Assembly: GCA_024180945.1 (NCBI GenBank)
Contig: JAKSGN010000041.1
Span: 62,001 to 126,000 of the forward strand
Direction of reading: 5' to 3'
Length of the DNA: 64,000 nt
From: Macrophomina tecta
Taxonomy: Eukaryota > Ascomycota > Dothideomycetes > Botryosphaeriales > Botryosphaeriaceae
Below are positions 12,394 through 23,099 of this stretch, one piece after another. The translations under genes were made by a program, and so were the position numbers. How positions within the stretch are numbered: position 1 is the stretch's first letter; every line of letters starts with the position of its first letter. The notes under the pieces were generated by a model. It saw nothing but the letters and a program-made list of their open reading frames with translations, was not told the DNA's origin and searched no databases.

Positions 12394-13203
12394 TGTTATA
12401 AATAACACTCTACCCTAAGATTACTAAGGATTAAGGCCTCTGACTAAGAATCCTAATAAGCTAAATTATTCGGAATAGTCTTTACTAAAAGTTTATAGCC
12501 TAGCCTTTTTAGGTTTAGGCCGAATCCACGGACTTTATAGCCGGAAAACTGGAAAAACCAAGGAACAGGGCCCGTGGCAAGCTGTACCCAGCCCGGTAGG
12601 CAAGCCCGAAGGCCCGAACCGGGCCTACCCCCCCCCCCCCCACAAAAGCACCCTGCACCTACCTAGAGGTTAACCCCTCGGAACGGAATAAGACTTTCGA
12701 ACAAGAAACTAGCATAGTTACTAAGTAACTTTTACTAAGGAATACTAGTGCTAGCGATATCCGTTTAAGAGTTACTAAGTAATATATCTAGGCTACCTAA
12801 AGAGATATTCGAGACTAAATAAGACGTTCGAATTAGCCTCTTAAAGCTAAACTATAGACTTAGAATTTAATTATTAATCCTTATTATAAATACGATAATC
12901 TAGAAGTCCGCGGACTAATAGAAGCGTATTCCTGCTCTATTTTTAATAAGTTAAGATTAAGATCTATATTTATAACTAGATAGGCCTCTATCTAAGTTTT
13001 AGCTAGCTATATATATAAGTTTCTTTATTTTTTCTACTAGATTAGTTCTTTAAGTAAGTAATTTTAATTATTTTTAATTCTAAGAAATTAACCTAAGCTT
13101 ATTTTTAAGATTCTAAAACTTACGGAGCCTTAAGCTTAACTAAGCTAGGTAATAAGAATCTTATTAAGATCTAAGTACCTTTATCTAATCTTTATTTATA
13201 ATA
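12394..13203 (+). repeat. Solo LTR S2, less mutated copy of S1
   Basis: 810 bp, starting tgttataaataacac (TG intact) and ending tttataata, with a perfect 5-bp duplication ctagc at 12389-12393 and 13204-13208. Its middle (12560-12660) is GC-rich and includes a run of 14 C at 12628-12641, showing what the family looked like before RIP. It is inserted in a minisatellite. No internal retroelement sequence is present. Confidence 0.87.
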
Positions 13204-13345
13204 CTAGCGGTCTTATTACTAGTATTATTACTAGTAGTCTTATTACTAGCAGTCTTATTACTAGCGGCCTTATTACTAGTAATCTTATTATTAATAATCT
13301 TATTACTAATAGCCTTATTACTAGTATTATTATTAGCGGTTTAAA
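13204..13345 (+). repeat. Minisatellite, about 15-bp unit
   Basis: About nine degenerate copies of a unit resembling cttattactagcggt. Part of the same array lies just left of S2 (12368-12393), so the solo LTR landed inside it. Units differ by transitions and short length changes. Confidence 0.75.
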
Positions 13346-13848
13346 TAAATTTATTATTATTAAAATACCTCTTCTATAGCTTCTTATCTAGTTTAGTATT
13401 TTTTTTATTTAGCAGTCTACCTCTCTTATATTTTAGTTATTTAGTCTAGTATTAAGGCTACTATTTAGGTAGCTATTACGCTAAAAGAGGCGTTAGTAAT
13501 AAAGATATTAGTAATAAAAAAGACTTATTTAGTAGCGGTACTAAAGAATATATATATTAGTTAGTATTAATTATACTTATATCTAATACTACTAGCTAGC
13601 CCTATACTAAGACTATAATAGTAGGTAGTAGAAGACGGCTTATGCTTAATAAGATTCTATTCTATATAAAGACTCTATAGTAATTTATTACATATAAAGA
13701 TTTTAGTAATATACTATAATATATACTTATATAATTTTAATATAACTTTACTAAATAATTTACAATATCTTATTTTAGTAGAGAAAAAAGGTTTATAATA
13801 TTATAGCGACTATTTACTATAATATATACTTCTATATATACTATATAA
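13346..13848. other. AT-rich unassigned DNA left of the nested block
   Basis: No gene or repeat boundary recognised. It ends with tataa (13844-13848), the left target duplication of Copia-A2. Short open stretches are interrupted by TAG/TAA and match nothing I know. Confidence 0.55.
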
Positions 13849-14357
13849 TGTAAAGCGCTAAGGCTTAGGTAAAGGATTACGAAGCTATATTATAAATAAT
13901 AAAGCCTAGTAAGTAGTTAGAAGGAGATAATTCTCTAAGAGAGAAGTAAATAGAAGATTTAATAAAAAAAAATAAGAGAAGAGATAAAGATAGAGAATAA
14001 AACTTTTATTAGCTTATATTCTATTTATAAGTATTACGTATTTCTAAAGAGTAAAACTACGGTGCTATCTAGAGTTCTTTATATATAGATATTCTTTATA
14101 TAATTAGATTCTTCTAGATATACTATATTAGAAATCCAATAAGAATAATTTATAAGAAATAAGATTCTAGCCCTAATCTTTATCTATTTTTTATAGTTTT
14201 TATATCGTAATAATAGGAAATAACTAAACTTTTATAATATATAAAAGGAAGTTTAGTAGGGGCTATACCTATTTAGTTATTAGTTAGTAAAGTATAGTAG
14301 TAAATTTTACTACCTTAGTTTACTACTATAGTTTACTACTGTAGTTTGCTACCGCTA

Positions 14358-14406
14358 TTCCCTGTACGGCCAACACCTCGTGCTGACTAAGGTAATAAAA
14401 CAGCCT
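14358..14406 (+). repeat. piggyBac-like left terminal inverted repeat
   Basis: 49 bp matching the reverse complement of 18680-18728 with two transition differences (at the second base and in ctgtac versus ctgcac). Confidence 0.93.
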
Positions 14407-14528
14407 GCATAAGCTAGGCGATTACCCGGCCGACTTACGCGCGATCTCGTATCTCACCTGTATTTACACTTCACGAGGCTAGATTAACACTGGAGACTTT
14501 CCGCAGCGCCGAAAAGATAAAAAGCATA

Positions 14529-16391
14529 ACGTGGTTTATTAGTAAGCGACGTATATCGGTAAGCGACGTACTTTCCCGACGAGCTACTACTCTTTATCTT
14601 CTACACGCGTTTTTTCCACAACAAAACGTGTAAGTCTAAATAATAGAAGCACGAATTATCTTAGTTATCGAAGCTATCCGAACCTCCCGAAAATTAAGCC
14701 GCCGAGCCGCCGTAAAGATCTATAACGTGCCCGAAGCAACGCTCCGCCATGGAATGAACGGTAGAACCGCAAAAACCGATTCCCGGCCCGCTATTTAGAA
14801 TTTGACCGAGATCGAGGAGGATATGATCGTTTAATATATCTTAGACCTAGATTCGCGAGGATGTCCACCCTCGATGGAAGACGTGCGTATAATGGCTGAT
14901 TACATCCTCGCGTCGCGGAGCGCGCGACGCGTCGGAAAACTCTAGCCAAACCGCTTTATTAAGCGACGAGAAGAGCTGCGTACGCGTTTTTCTCGCGCCT
15001 ACGACTTCTAGCGAGCCCTTTGCGAAGATCCTCGGCTTATAAGCGAATGGTTTAGCCTATTCTCGAACATGCGGGCTAAATACGGCATCTAGGACTGCGA
15101 TTTATACAACTTCGACGAGACCGGCTTTATGATGGGCATGATCTGCTCTTCTATGGTTATTACTAGGGCCGATCGACGCGGAAAATGTAAGGTAATTCAG
15201 CCTGGTAATTGAGAATGGGCGACCGCGATTACCTGTGTCAGTGGTGACGGCTTTGACGTTCCCCCGTTTTTGCTGGTTTAAGGCCAGTGCCACGTCGCTA
15301 ATTGGTACGCCGAGGGCGGTCTTCCCGACTCCTGGCCTGTTAAGCCGACTTCTAATGGTTGGACCGATAACGATACAGGTATAGATTGGATTAAGCGCTT
15401 CGAGAAGCATACTGCGGCGCGTATAAAGGGTGGTTACCGGATGCTAGTACTTGACGGGCACGAGAGCCACTAATTAGTCGAATTCGAGGAATTCTGCAAG
15501 GTATACAATATTATTACCATCTGTCTACCTCCTTATTCGTCCTACTTAACCTAAACTCTTGACGTCGGCTTCTTTAGCGCGTTAAAAAGGGCATACGGCA
15601 AGGAAATCGGGTTGTTTATCCGTGCGTATATTAACTATGTCACCAAAGTCAGTTCTTTTTGGCATTTCGCGCAGCATATAATGTTATAATAACCAAAGGA
15701 AACATTGCCGGTTGGTTTTTAGGGTGCCGGACTTATTCCATTCGACCCGGAAGTAGTTACTTCTAAGCTAGATGTTAAGTTACGGACGCTAATACCCATA
15801 GGCACCCTAAACGCCAACGCCGACCTTTGGGTCTCCTAGACGCCACACAACCCGACTGAGGCTATTTCGCAGTCCGAGCTGGTTATATCTCGGATTAATG
15901 GTCACCAAGGAAGCTTCCCGACGCCTATTTTTTTCCGCTGTTAAGCAAATGGCAAAGGGTTTAAAGGGAATGGCCTATACGGTAACCCTTTTAACCGAGG
16001 AGAACCGCGCGCTTCGAAAGGCAAATAAGGCACTTAGCAAGCGCCAGAGGGCTAAAAGAACACGTACCCGTAAAGGAGGCGCACTAACTACGGGAGATAC
16101 ACGAGATATTCTAGGTCAGAAGAATGCTGAGGAACAGGTAGCACGCGATAAGCACGAAAATCGGGATGGCGGCGGAGAGAGGCCGGCGACTATACGGCGA
16201 TGCGGCATCTGCGGCGAGCCCGGTCATAATGCACGAACGTGCCAGGTCGATGAAGTAATGTCCGATGTCTATAGTTCCGACTAATTTTAATTAATTTAAG
16301 CGATGTTGGTTGCATAATTCGGGTGAAGAGTGGTGGCGCGTCGGGAAAGTGCGTCGCTTACTGATATGCGTCGCTCACTGATAAACCACGT
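14529..16391 (+). mobile_element. Fot-A: Fot1/pogo element inside the piggyBac-like element
   Basis: 1863 bp, flanked by a TA duplication (14527-14528 and 16392-16393). The 53-bp terminal inverted repeats (14529-14581 and 16339-16391) each contain two copies of taagcgacgta-like sequence, probably transposase binding sites. One decayed transposase gene fills it. It is moderately RIP-mutated, more than its piggyBac host but less than the retroelements, which fits a multicopy element. Confidence 0.93.
14643..16284 (+). pseudogene. Fot1/pogo transposase, inactive
   Basis: DDE transposase of the fungal Fot1 group, which cuts and pastes its own element at TA. The frame begins with ATA at 14643 where ATG is expected, followed by EARII. 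A pipsqueak-type helix-turn-helix follows (AAVKIYNVPEATLRHG, about 14700-14750), then a CENP-B-like DNA-binding part with LDLDSRG (about 14845). The catalytic core has Asp codons at 15114 (DETGF), 15453 (DGHESH) and 15561 (DVGFF); the last two are 36 codons apart. About a dozen TAG/TAA stops break the frame, and one base is gained or lost in the T7 run at 15928-15934. After the shift, 15898-16284 is open and ends in a coiled segment plus a CCHC knuckle (CGICGEPGHNARTC). All three catalytic Asp codons survive, but the gene cannot be expressed. Confidence 0.93.
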
Positions 16392-16478
16392 TAAAGGTAA
16401 TAAGGCACAATCTTAACGCCTGTTAGCCTCGGACGACATCTACTGCTGTATCCCATGGCCTGGTTTCGTACGATTATC

Positions 16479-18588
16479 CTAATCCTCAAGCTTTGATAAT
16501 TGAGTATGCTCTTCCCAGCATGTTCCTCCCTGACAGAGATGAATCTGACATGCCGAACAGCCATATTTGGTTCGTGGTGGTCGAGGCCTCCTTGATTTTT
16601 CTCTATTCTGATTGATTCGTACAGAGTTTTCTGAAAGCTCTTGAAGAACCTTTCTTTTCCCACCTGCCTGAGCCGTACGACCTTGGGCTATATAGGCCTT
16701 ACATTCCTTCGCACTTTTAGATATGACATCATGTGTACCTTTCACAGCCGTTTCTGCTCGTAATGATATGGCTTCTGAGATTTGTACGGACTCCGAATCT
16801 ATCGATTGGGGAGGTATGCTTGAAAGAGGATGAATGAGCTATCAGCTCGGAAGCGAGCTTCGTACGAAACTTCAAATGTCCCCCTTTCTTCTTTGTTGAA
16901 TGACCTTGGTCCATCCAGATTAGAGAAGCGTTGCATATTGTTGTTTGAAAGAGGTAATTCCAGAGTGGCTTCCAGGTTCGATAATTTCGTCGATTCGTAC
17001 GATAGTATGTACGGATCTGATCTGCTCGGTTAACACCATTTATAAGGTGATTGTACATATCGATGAATTTAGGGATGTTAAGAGGTTTGAATGCCTGATC
17101 TCCGAACTCTGCTTTGATCTATTTGTCTCCTCTATTTGGTCTCTTTCGAACTCGAGGAATGGTCGTACGGGCATCAACAACCGTTGTTATAAATAGTACG
17201 ATCTGGGAATCCTTCCAAGCGAGCTGAAGGACCATTTGATCCGGAGAGAGGTATCTATACAGCTTTCCCCAGGCGATATGGTTTGACCACTTTATCTTTA
17301 GCTCCGTTAACCTCTTGTTTATCCCGAAATTCTTCTCCTTTTCTGGTTTCTTTGCTCTTGTCTTATAATCTTGGACTTTTATCTGGTGCATATCCTGTCG
17401 GATCTCCTGAATCGAATATATCGTTTGCTGGAGTTTAGGACCCAGCATTTTAGAGTCTAGGAGTTCAGAATCCAGGAGCGCAGAGTCTGGGCCGTCTTTA
17501 GTCTGGGTTGGTTCGTTCGGTCGAAGCTCTTCCCGTTGTCTCCTTTCTTCGTTCTCCTCTCTTTTGGTTCGGCCGGTTCGTACAGTACCAGCAGCTCCGA
17601 TACCGTAATTCCGAAGTGTAGTAAGAAGCTTTGAGCTGGTAAAGAGGTTGACGAGCCAAATAGCATGTCCTTTCCCTTTATTTGGCATTCTGGTTATAAG
17701 TTCTAGCACGACAGCTTGCGTCCTTGAAAAGCCCTGTTCTTCCTATGTTGTACGAAGTCTTTGTGGCCCTTGGTCTTGGTCATCCCCCTTGACGTGCTAA
17801 AGAAGGTCGAGAACGTATCCGTTATCAGCAAGAGCCCAGATCTTAAATCTAATTGGGGTAGGCTTTGTTGGGATATTGACGATATCGCGCGTACGACCAG
17901 TAAAGCCTTCGATACACTTATCGATAGCAAGGTCCCTTCCAGGTTTCTAATAGCGTTGAAAGGATGATGAAAGGAGCTTCTAGAGGGGGTCAACCTTTTC
18001 GTGAGGTCGTACTTTGTCATCAGGTCGTTCGAAGAGCTGATCCAAGGCGGGATCCCAGATATGGAGATATCGATCAATCTGTTTCCACCGATGCATACCC
18101 ATCGTCCTTCGTACGGGTTGATGAATCGGGCGATCTTCATCACTAGTATTCCAGTAATCATCGATATGTGGCTCAACGTGGATTCCCATATATATTAGGA
18201 TCCCAAGGTATCCAAGGATTTCGGACGAAGTAACGGGTTTCTAAGCTTGCTGATTGGGGGAATTATGAAATCGGATATTCTTTGCTCTTGCAGCGACTGG
18301 ATCTACCCGGATTCTCTCCGTATTGAGGTTCGTACATCGTACGATACGATCAAGGACTAAGTCCGTAAAGAAAAGAGAGAAAAGGTCTTTAGGGCTGCTT
18401 GAATCAACCCTGTGAAGGTTCTGGGATGAACCCTTTGCATCTTCAAGCTCCATTGCTTCGAACTTTGGGATCAGCTCAAGCTGAGAAAGAAGACTGGGGC
18501 GTGGTTGTTTCGTACTAGATTGATATTGAGTAGGAGGAACAAAATCATGGTCGTTTGAGCGACCGTTATTCATGGGACGAGAAGGCAT
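16479..18588 (-). pseudogene. piggyBac-type transposase, inactive
   Basis: Transposase of the DDE_Tnp_1_7 (piggyBac) family, reading from ATG at 18588 in one frame down to about 16810, then in another frame to TAG at 16479. Segments in order: an acidic N-terminal region; MGIHVEPHIDDYW and MGMHRWKQIDRYLH (18100-18190); IDKCIEGFTGRTRD (about 17900), where the first catalytic Asp stands; HAIWLVNLFTS (about 17650), where the family has DN and this copy has VN; VLQLAWKDSQIVLF (about 17200); NGVNRADQ (17029-17031), where the third Asp is Asn; and a C-terminal Cys-rich end CSACQIHLCQGGTCW near 16530. In-frame stops at 18241, 17980, about 17947, 17807, 17743 and 17119 and one frameshift near 16800-16840 (a C4 run is the likely place) inactivate it. 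Two of three catalytic acids are missing. Confidence 0.9.
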
Positions 18589-18679
18589 GGTACCCCCGAA
18601 CGACGAAGAAGTGGAAAGGATGCAACTGAAGGGTGTCCGATTCTCGATAAATAAACAGCCAGTTCCGGTTAGGCGGGGT

Positions 18680-18728
18680 AGGCTGTTTTATTACCTTAGT
18701 CAGCACGAGGTGTTGGCCGTGCAGGGGA
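18680..18728 (-). repeat. piggyBac-like right terminal inverted repeat
   Basis: 49 bp, inverted match to 14358-14406. The Copia-A2 LTR resumes at 18729 with taactcctag. Confidence 0.93.
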
Positions 18729-18832
18729 TAACTCCTAGATATATTCGTTTTATACCTTAGATAGTATTCTAATACCTAAGGTAATATATTAATAAGCTAC
18801 GCTTATATAAGCTTACTTATTAATATTTAATA

Positions 18833-19646
18833 CACTTCCCTAAGTTTTTATAAGCGTTATAAGGAATTTATAATTTTAATTTTATATCCGGTTTATTATA
18901 TAATATAGAACCGGTATATAGGTAGATATAAGTAATTTAGTACCCTTATAATTAGACTTATAATAAGCAATCTATTATCTACTTATTAGATATATATAGG
19001 ATCTTCTTTTTTAGTTTTTTATAAAGACTATTACTAGGACTTTATAAGGCCGATATTCTTTAGAAGTTTTTACTATTTAGAACTATTAATTAGCTTAGTT
19101 AGTCCGTCGGTAATAAGAGACTTAGTAGAAAAGTAGTAAAGTTTTATTTCCTCTTTATTTATATAATCCCTTATAAAATAGTACCTTATATTAACGTACT
19201 TAGTTTTAGTGTAATATAAGGAATTACCGGCTAGTTCTATAGCCGATTAGCTATTCGTATATATATATTTAACCGGTTTAAGTAGGCTTTTAATATAGAA
19301 AGGTATTTCTTTAAGAATATTCTTTATATAAAAAAGTTCTTTTACTATCTTCTTATAAGCTATATATTCGGCCTCGCAGCTACTTATAGCTATAGTTTTT
19401 TATAGTTTAGATAGCTAGCTTAGTACTATTTTATTTTACCTTATTCTATAGTAAATATATAACCTAAGGTTAATCTTCTAGTTAAATTACCCCTCTAATC
19501 TAAGTTACTATAGCCTTCTATAGATAGGGGTTCGAATTAATTAACTAGATCTAGTTTTAGGCTATAATCCTACGTTTCTTTTATATAGCCCTATAGATAG
19601 CTAAGGGCTTTATAGTATTCTAATATAGGAAATACTATAAATCTAG
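18833..19646 (-). pseudogene. Copia-A2 3' untranslated part and RNase H end
   Basis: Reading leftward, the copia RNase H frame continues from the Copia-B insertion at 19646, with the same order of segments as 9470-10081 of Copia-A1, and stops with TAG at 19034-19036. The remaining 18833-19033 is the 3' untranslated part, with a purine-rich tract (on the minus strand) directly next to the LTR. Confidence 0.88.
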
Positions 19647-19898
19647 TATTAGATTAATTATATATAATTAGCTTTCGCTAAGTATTATAATATTTAATTT
19701 AGTAGTATTTTAGATTTAGTTATATCTTATACTTATTATATACTTATCTTAGTAGGTAAGTAAGTTATATACCCTTTTTATTCTAGTAGATAGAATAGAT
19801 ATAAGAGAAGCCTATACGGTCTCTTTTTACTAGATATATTACTTATTCTAATTAATTCTTTTATTATTAATTAAGTCGTTATACTACTTATTTTAATA
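19647..19898 (+). repeat. Copia-B 5' LTR
   Basis: 252 bp, starting tattagattaatta and ending ttttaata. It aligns along its whole length with 53727-53978, with mainly transition differences. Confidence 0.92.
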
Positions 19899-19909
19899 GT
19901 TATAAGCCC
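19899..19909 (+). other. Copia-B primer-binding site (initiator tRNA-Met anticodon arm)
   Basis: The bases directly after the 5' LTR, gttataagccc, equal the complement of the anticodon stem and loop of eukaryotic initiator tRNA-Met (GGGCTCATAAC) with one G-to-A change. This is the half-tRNA priming known for Drosophila copia. Confidence 0.7.
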
Positions 19910-20218
19910 GAATATATCTTAGGTACTTTTTATAGTCTAAGCTATTCTTCCTAGTATCTTATTATACTATTCCGAGTATTTTATAGTATTTAGACGTTTA
20001 TTCTTAGTATTCTTTTACTATATATATTCTATAACGGATGACTTTAGTTACCTTCTATAATACGCCTTTTTTATTATCTAAAGTATAGCACTTTCCCACC
20101 GCCTTAGAGTAATACTTTTAAGTAATGACTTATTTATTAGCCTTATATCTACTACCTACTTTAGTAACTTACCTGTGCCTCCTTTAGCATATAATATAAT
20201 ATAACGTAATACTATACT

Positions 20219-22809
20219 ATAACGTCTTCTAAACCTATTATTATCTTAAAAACAACTAATAATTAGAATAAATAATATTTTATTATCTAATTATAAGCTA
20301 AGAAATATAAGATATTCGACTATATTAATCTATTAAAGCTATCGAAACCTCTTTAACTAGCTAAACTAGCTAAGATTTAAGAGCTACTAGTCTCTAATCT
20401 AAACTAATAAAGAGCCTAGAAGCGCTATAAAATATAGATTAGGACTTATAAAAGAGACCTAGCTAAGTATAAAAAGCTAAAAAAGAAAATTAATAATCTT
20501 TTAATAATTATTAAGAACTTAGTAAGCCTATTACTACTTCTAATTCTAAATAAGCTTAGGGGCGATTTATACTCCTATTCTTAGCTTATAGCACTTAAGG
20601 TGCGGCTCTAACTAATAAAGAAAGCTTAGAAAGAACTTATTATTAATAAGTTTTACTAGCTTAAGAAGCCTCTAAGTAGTTAGAATATTAATAAATAGCT
20701 TTTATAATAGAAAGAGACTTTATTTAAGATAAAGAAGCTCGAACTTCTAGAGATTATAGATAATTAAGAAAAGATTATCTTTTTTAAGATACTTACCCCG
20801 CTTAATACCTACTAGGCCTTAGTCTATAAAATTAAGCTTTAGTATAACGAGCTTAATAGGTTACTTTATAAAATAATTATCGACTACTAAAACTACTTAT
20901 ACTAAAATACGGTTAAGAATCTAAAGGCTATTAAAGTAGTCTTTACTACTTTACTAAGAAATAAAAAATAGAAAAAAAAGCTACTTATCTACTTATATAG
21001 TAAGAATTACTTCTACGATAAATATAGATACTATAATCTAGAGGCTAGACTAGTAGATTAGATACTAAACTAGAAGATTTAAGATAAGGTTAATAAGATA
21101 CTCGAGAATCTATAAATTAAGAGAAGAGTTAAATACTCTATTAAATAATTTAAAATTAGCTAAAATTACGGCTAAAGCTAGAAAAAGTAGAATAACGCTT
21201 CTTAAAAAAAATAAGAGCTAAAACTAGATAAAGAAGAAAAAAAAATATTATTTTTTCTAATAGTAGTTATTTTATTATTTAGTATATAATGTATTTTAAG
21301 GCCTATAACTCTTAATCTCTTATAGACCGCTAATACTAGCATAATATACTATATCTATAATTAGTATATAAAGAGTTGCTATACTAAAACAAGAAATATA
21401 GGGCTAGATAACTATATTATATTAGAAAACTCTATAGTTAAGATCGAGTTATTTAGTAAGGCACTAGTATATACTATTAACTATAAGGGCCTATGCACTA
21501 TTAAGCTTATAGACGTGGCCTATATATTTTTATTTATAGTAAACCTCGTCTCTATTACTAAGGTAAGAGAAAAGGGAATCGAGTTAGATATAAAATATAT
21601 ATATTTCTATTTAGAAGACTTTATTATAGTCTATCTAATCTTTACTTAAAACTACTTCTTTATAGAATATAAAAAAGTAGATAATCTACTAGCTATAGTA
21701 TTAAATATTACTAATCGCTCGTTACTAGCTATATAATAGTATAAAATCTTTATATACGTGGGTAAAAGAGCTATTTAAGCCTTACTATAAGCGGTATAAG
21801 AAGCTATAATTACTAATTAGTAGCTATCTAATTACTATAATATATACGCTTATACTAAAGTGTACTAGTAGATCTCTTAATCTATATAACTAAAGAAATT
21901 ATTAGAAGAAGTATTCTTTTAAGTCTTATTTAACTTAATATATATAATATAAGCTAATAATAGCTACTAATAGATTATATATCTTAAATATACTTTTACT
22001 AAATTTACGTTTGCAGTTACTTATATAACTAAGAATAAGTATACTTAGTACCTTCTTAATATTATTTAAATAATTAAGATAAGATTTAGTAAATTAGTAG
22101 CCTTTCTTAGATTAGATAGAGAAGTATTACTTATACGAGCTTTTAAGTAGTAGCTTAAGTAGTAAAAAGTTACCTATAAGGTATTAGCTCTATATATTCC
22201 TTAGTAAAATAGTATATTAGAGTATTTAGGGCACTTAATTATTATTAAAGTAAGATTATTATAAGTTAATACTAACTTACCTAAGTATCTATAGCCTAAA
22301 ATTATTAAGATAGTAGTCTATATCTATAATAGAACTCTAATAAAGCACTACTATTAGAAAATACTATTTAAGTATATTTATAGTAAAAAGCTAAAAGTAA
22401 CGTATCTTTAAGTTTATAGCTATAAAACCTACTTACTACTTAAAAATATTCTATATAGTAATAAGCTAGATAAGCGCGTTCTTATTAGATACTTAGTTAG
22501 ATATAACTCTACTAATATCTATAGAATCTAGTATTCTTTAAAGGACTAAGTAGTATACTTAAGAGATATTATCTTTAATAAATCTAGTAAATTCTCTCTA
22601 GAGGATCTAGAAAAGATACTCGCTTTATAATAGTAGAAGTAAAATTAAGAGTAAGAGATAGTTATTTCTTATATTATACTTTATAAGAAGGATATTATTT
22701 TCTTAGATTAGAATTCTAAGGTCTTCTTTAATCTTAGTAATAAGCTATTACTAGCTCTAATTTAATTAACTTAAGAAACTCTAAAGACTTAAAGTAGCTA
22801 CTTAGGCGC
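20219..22809 (+). pseudogene. Copia-B gag, protease and integrase remnant
   Basis: The frame appears to start with ATA (20219, expected ATG) followed by TSSKPII. A gag-like helical region runs to about 21200 and ends in a Tyr-rich stretch (20998-21048) where a zinc knuckle would be expected. Protease and pre-integrase follow to about 21900, with the recognisable segment GLCTIKLIDVAYI near 21500, then integrase with a VYIYNRTLIKHYY-like segment near 22320. There are many TAG/TAA stops. It is interrupted at 22809 by Gypsy-4 just before the usual RRSTR-type linker, which is found at 44140. Confidence 0.8.
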
Positions 22810-22909
22810 TATTATAAATCCTAGAGAAATAAGGGCTCTATAACCCCACGAGTAGAAAGCCCGCACGGGAAAAGATACCGTAAGGGCTAAGAATCTATAG
22901 AGATAATAG

Positions 22910-23083
22910 TATTATAAATAGGTAATAGGTGCTAGAATAAGTAATTAATTATTTATACTATAGTATAGAGAGGGAGATAATATATATATATTTATATATA
23001 TTTTAGACTCCTATTATGGTAGACGGCCTCTATTATACGCGAAGACTACTATAATACCTAAAGTACTATCGTAATATTTAATA
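22910..23083 (-). repeat. Copia-C 3' LTR
   Basis: 174 bp, matching 28966-29139 with a few transitions. It contains a (ta)-rich block and the segment acgcgaagactactataatacc. Confidence 0.92.
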
Positions 23084-23099
23084 CTTCCACTCGATAGCT

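Larger units (their letters stand above)
14358..18728 (-). mobile_element. piggyBac-like DNA transposon
   Basis: A 4371-bp insertion, about 2.5 kb without the nested Fot1-like element. It has 49-bp terminal inverted repeats (14358-14406 and 18680-18728) differing at two positions, with CCCTG...CAGGG close to the ends as in piggyBac. It encodes one transposase on the minus strand. Unlike everything around it, CpA and TpG are common, so it has escaped most RIP and is young or was single-copy. The target in the LTR is ctataact, not the usual TTAA, and the duplication is unclear (tatt on the left, gata on the right, or simply TA). Confidence 0.85.
13849..18832 (-). repeat. Copia-A2 3' LTR, split by the piggyBac-like element
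   Basis: LTR sequence at 13849-14357 resumes at 18729-18832. Together they make a unit of the same length as the intact LTR at 59852-60463 and match it, including the GTAGTAAACC-type direct repeats next to the split. The junction sits in a segment that reads ctataact in the uninterrupted copies. Confidence 0.92.

Noticed and set aside
12628..12641. Run of 14 C as a possible assembly artefact or telomere-related tract
   Set aside because: It sits in the GC-rich core of solo LTR S2 with clean flanks; there is no TTAGGG-type repeat. Its exact length may still be a sequencing uncertainty.
13204..13345. Regular short repeats as a possible CRISPR array
   Set aside because: Units are adjacent, degenerate and without unique spacers, and the genome is fungal; it is a minisatellite.
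15102..15410. Minus-strand open frame of 102 codons
   Set aside because: It lies opposite the catalytic core of the Fot-A transposase, which has clear family motifs on the + strand; the minus frame is a shadow.
17703..18176. Minus-strand frame of 157 codons and nearby frames 16391-16663 and 17457-17666
   Set aside because: They are out of frame with the recognisable piggyBac segments and overlap them; shadow frames.
16830..18198. Several + strand open frames (16830-17033, 16945-17196, 17761-17967, 17964-18146, 18001-18198) and 18572-18760
   Set aside because: All are opposite the piggyBac transposase, whose motifs lie on the minus strand in one frame; these frames show no family features.
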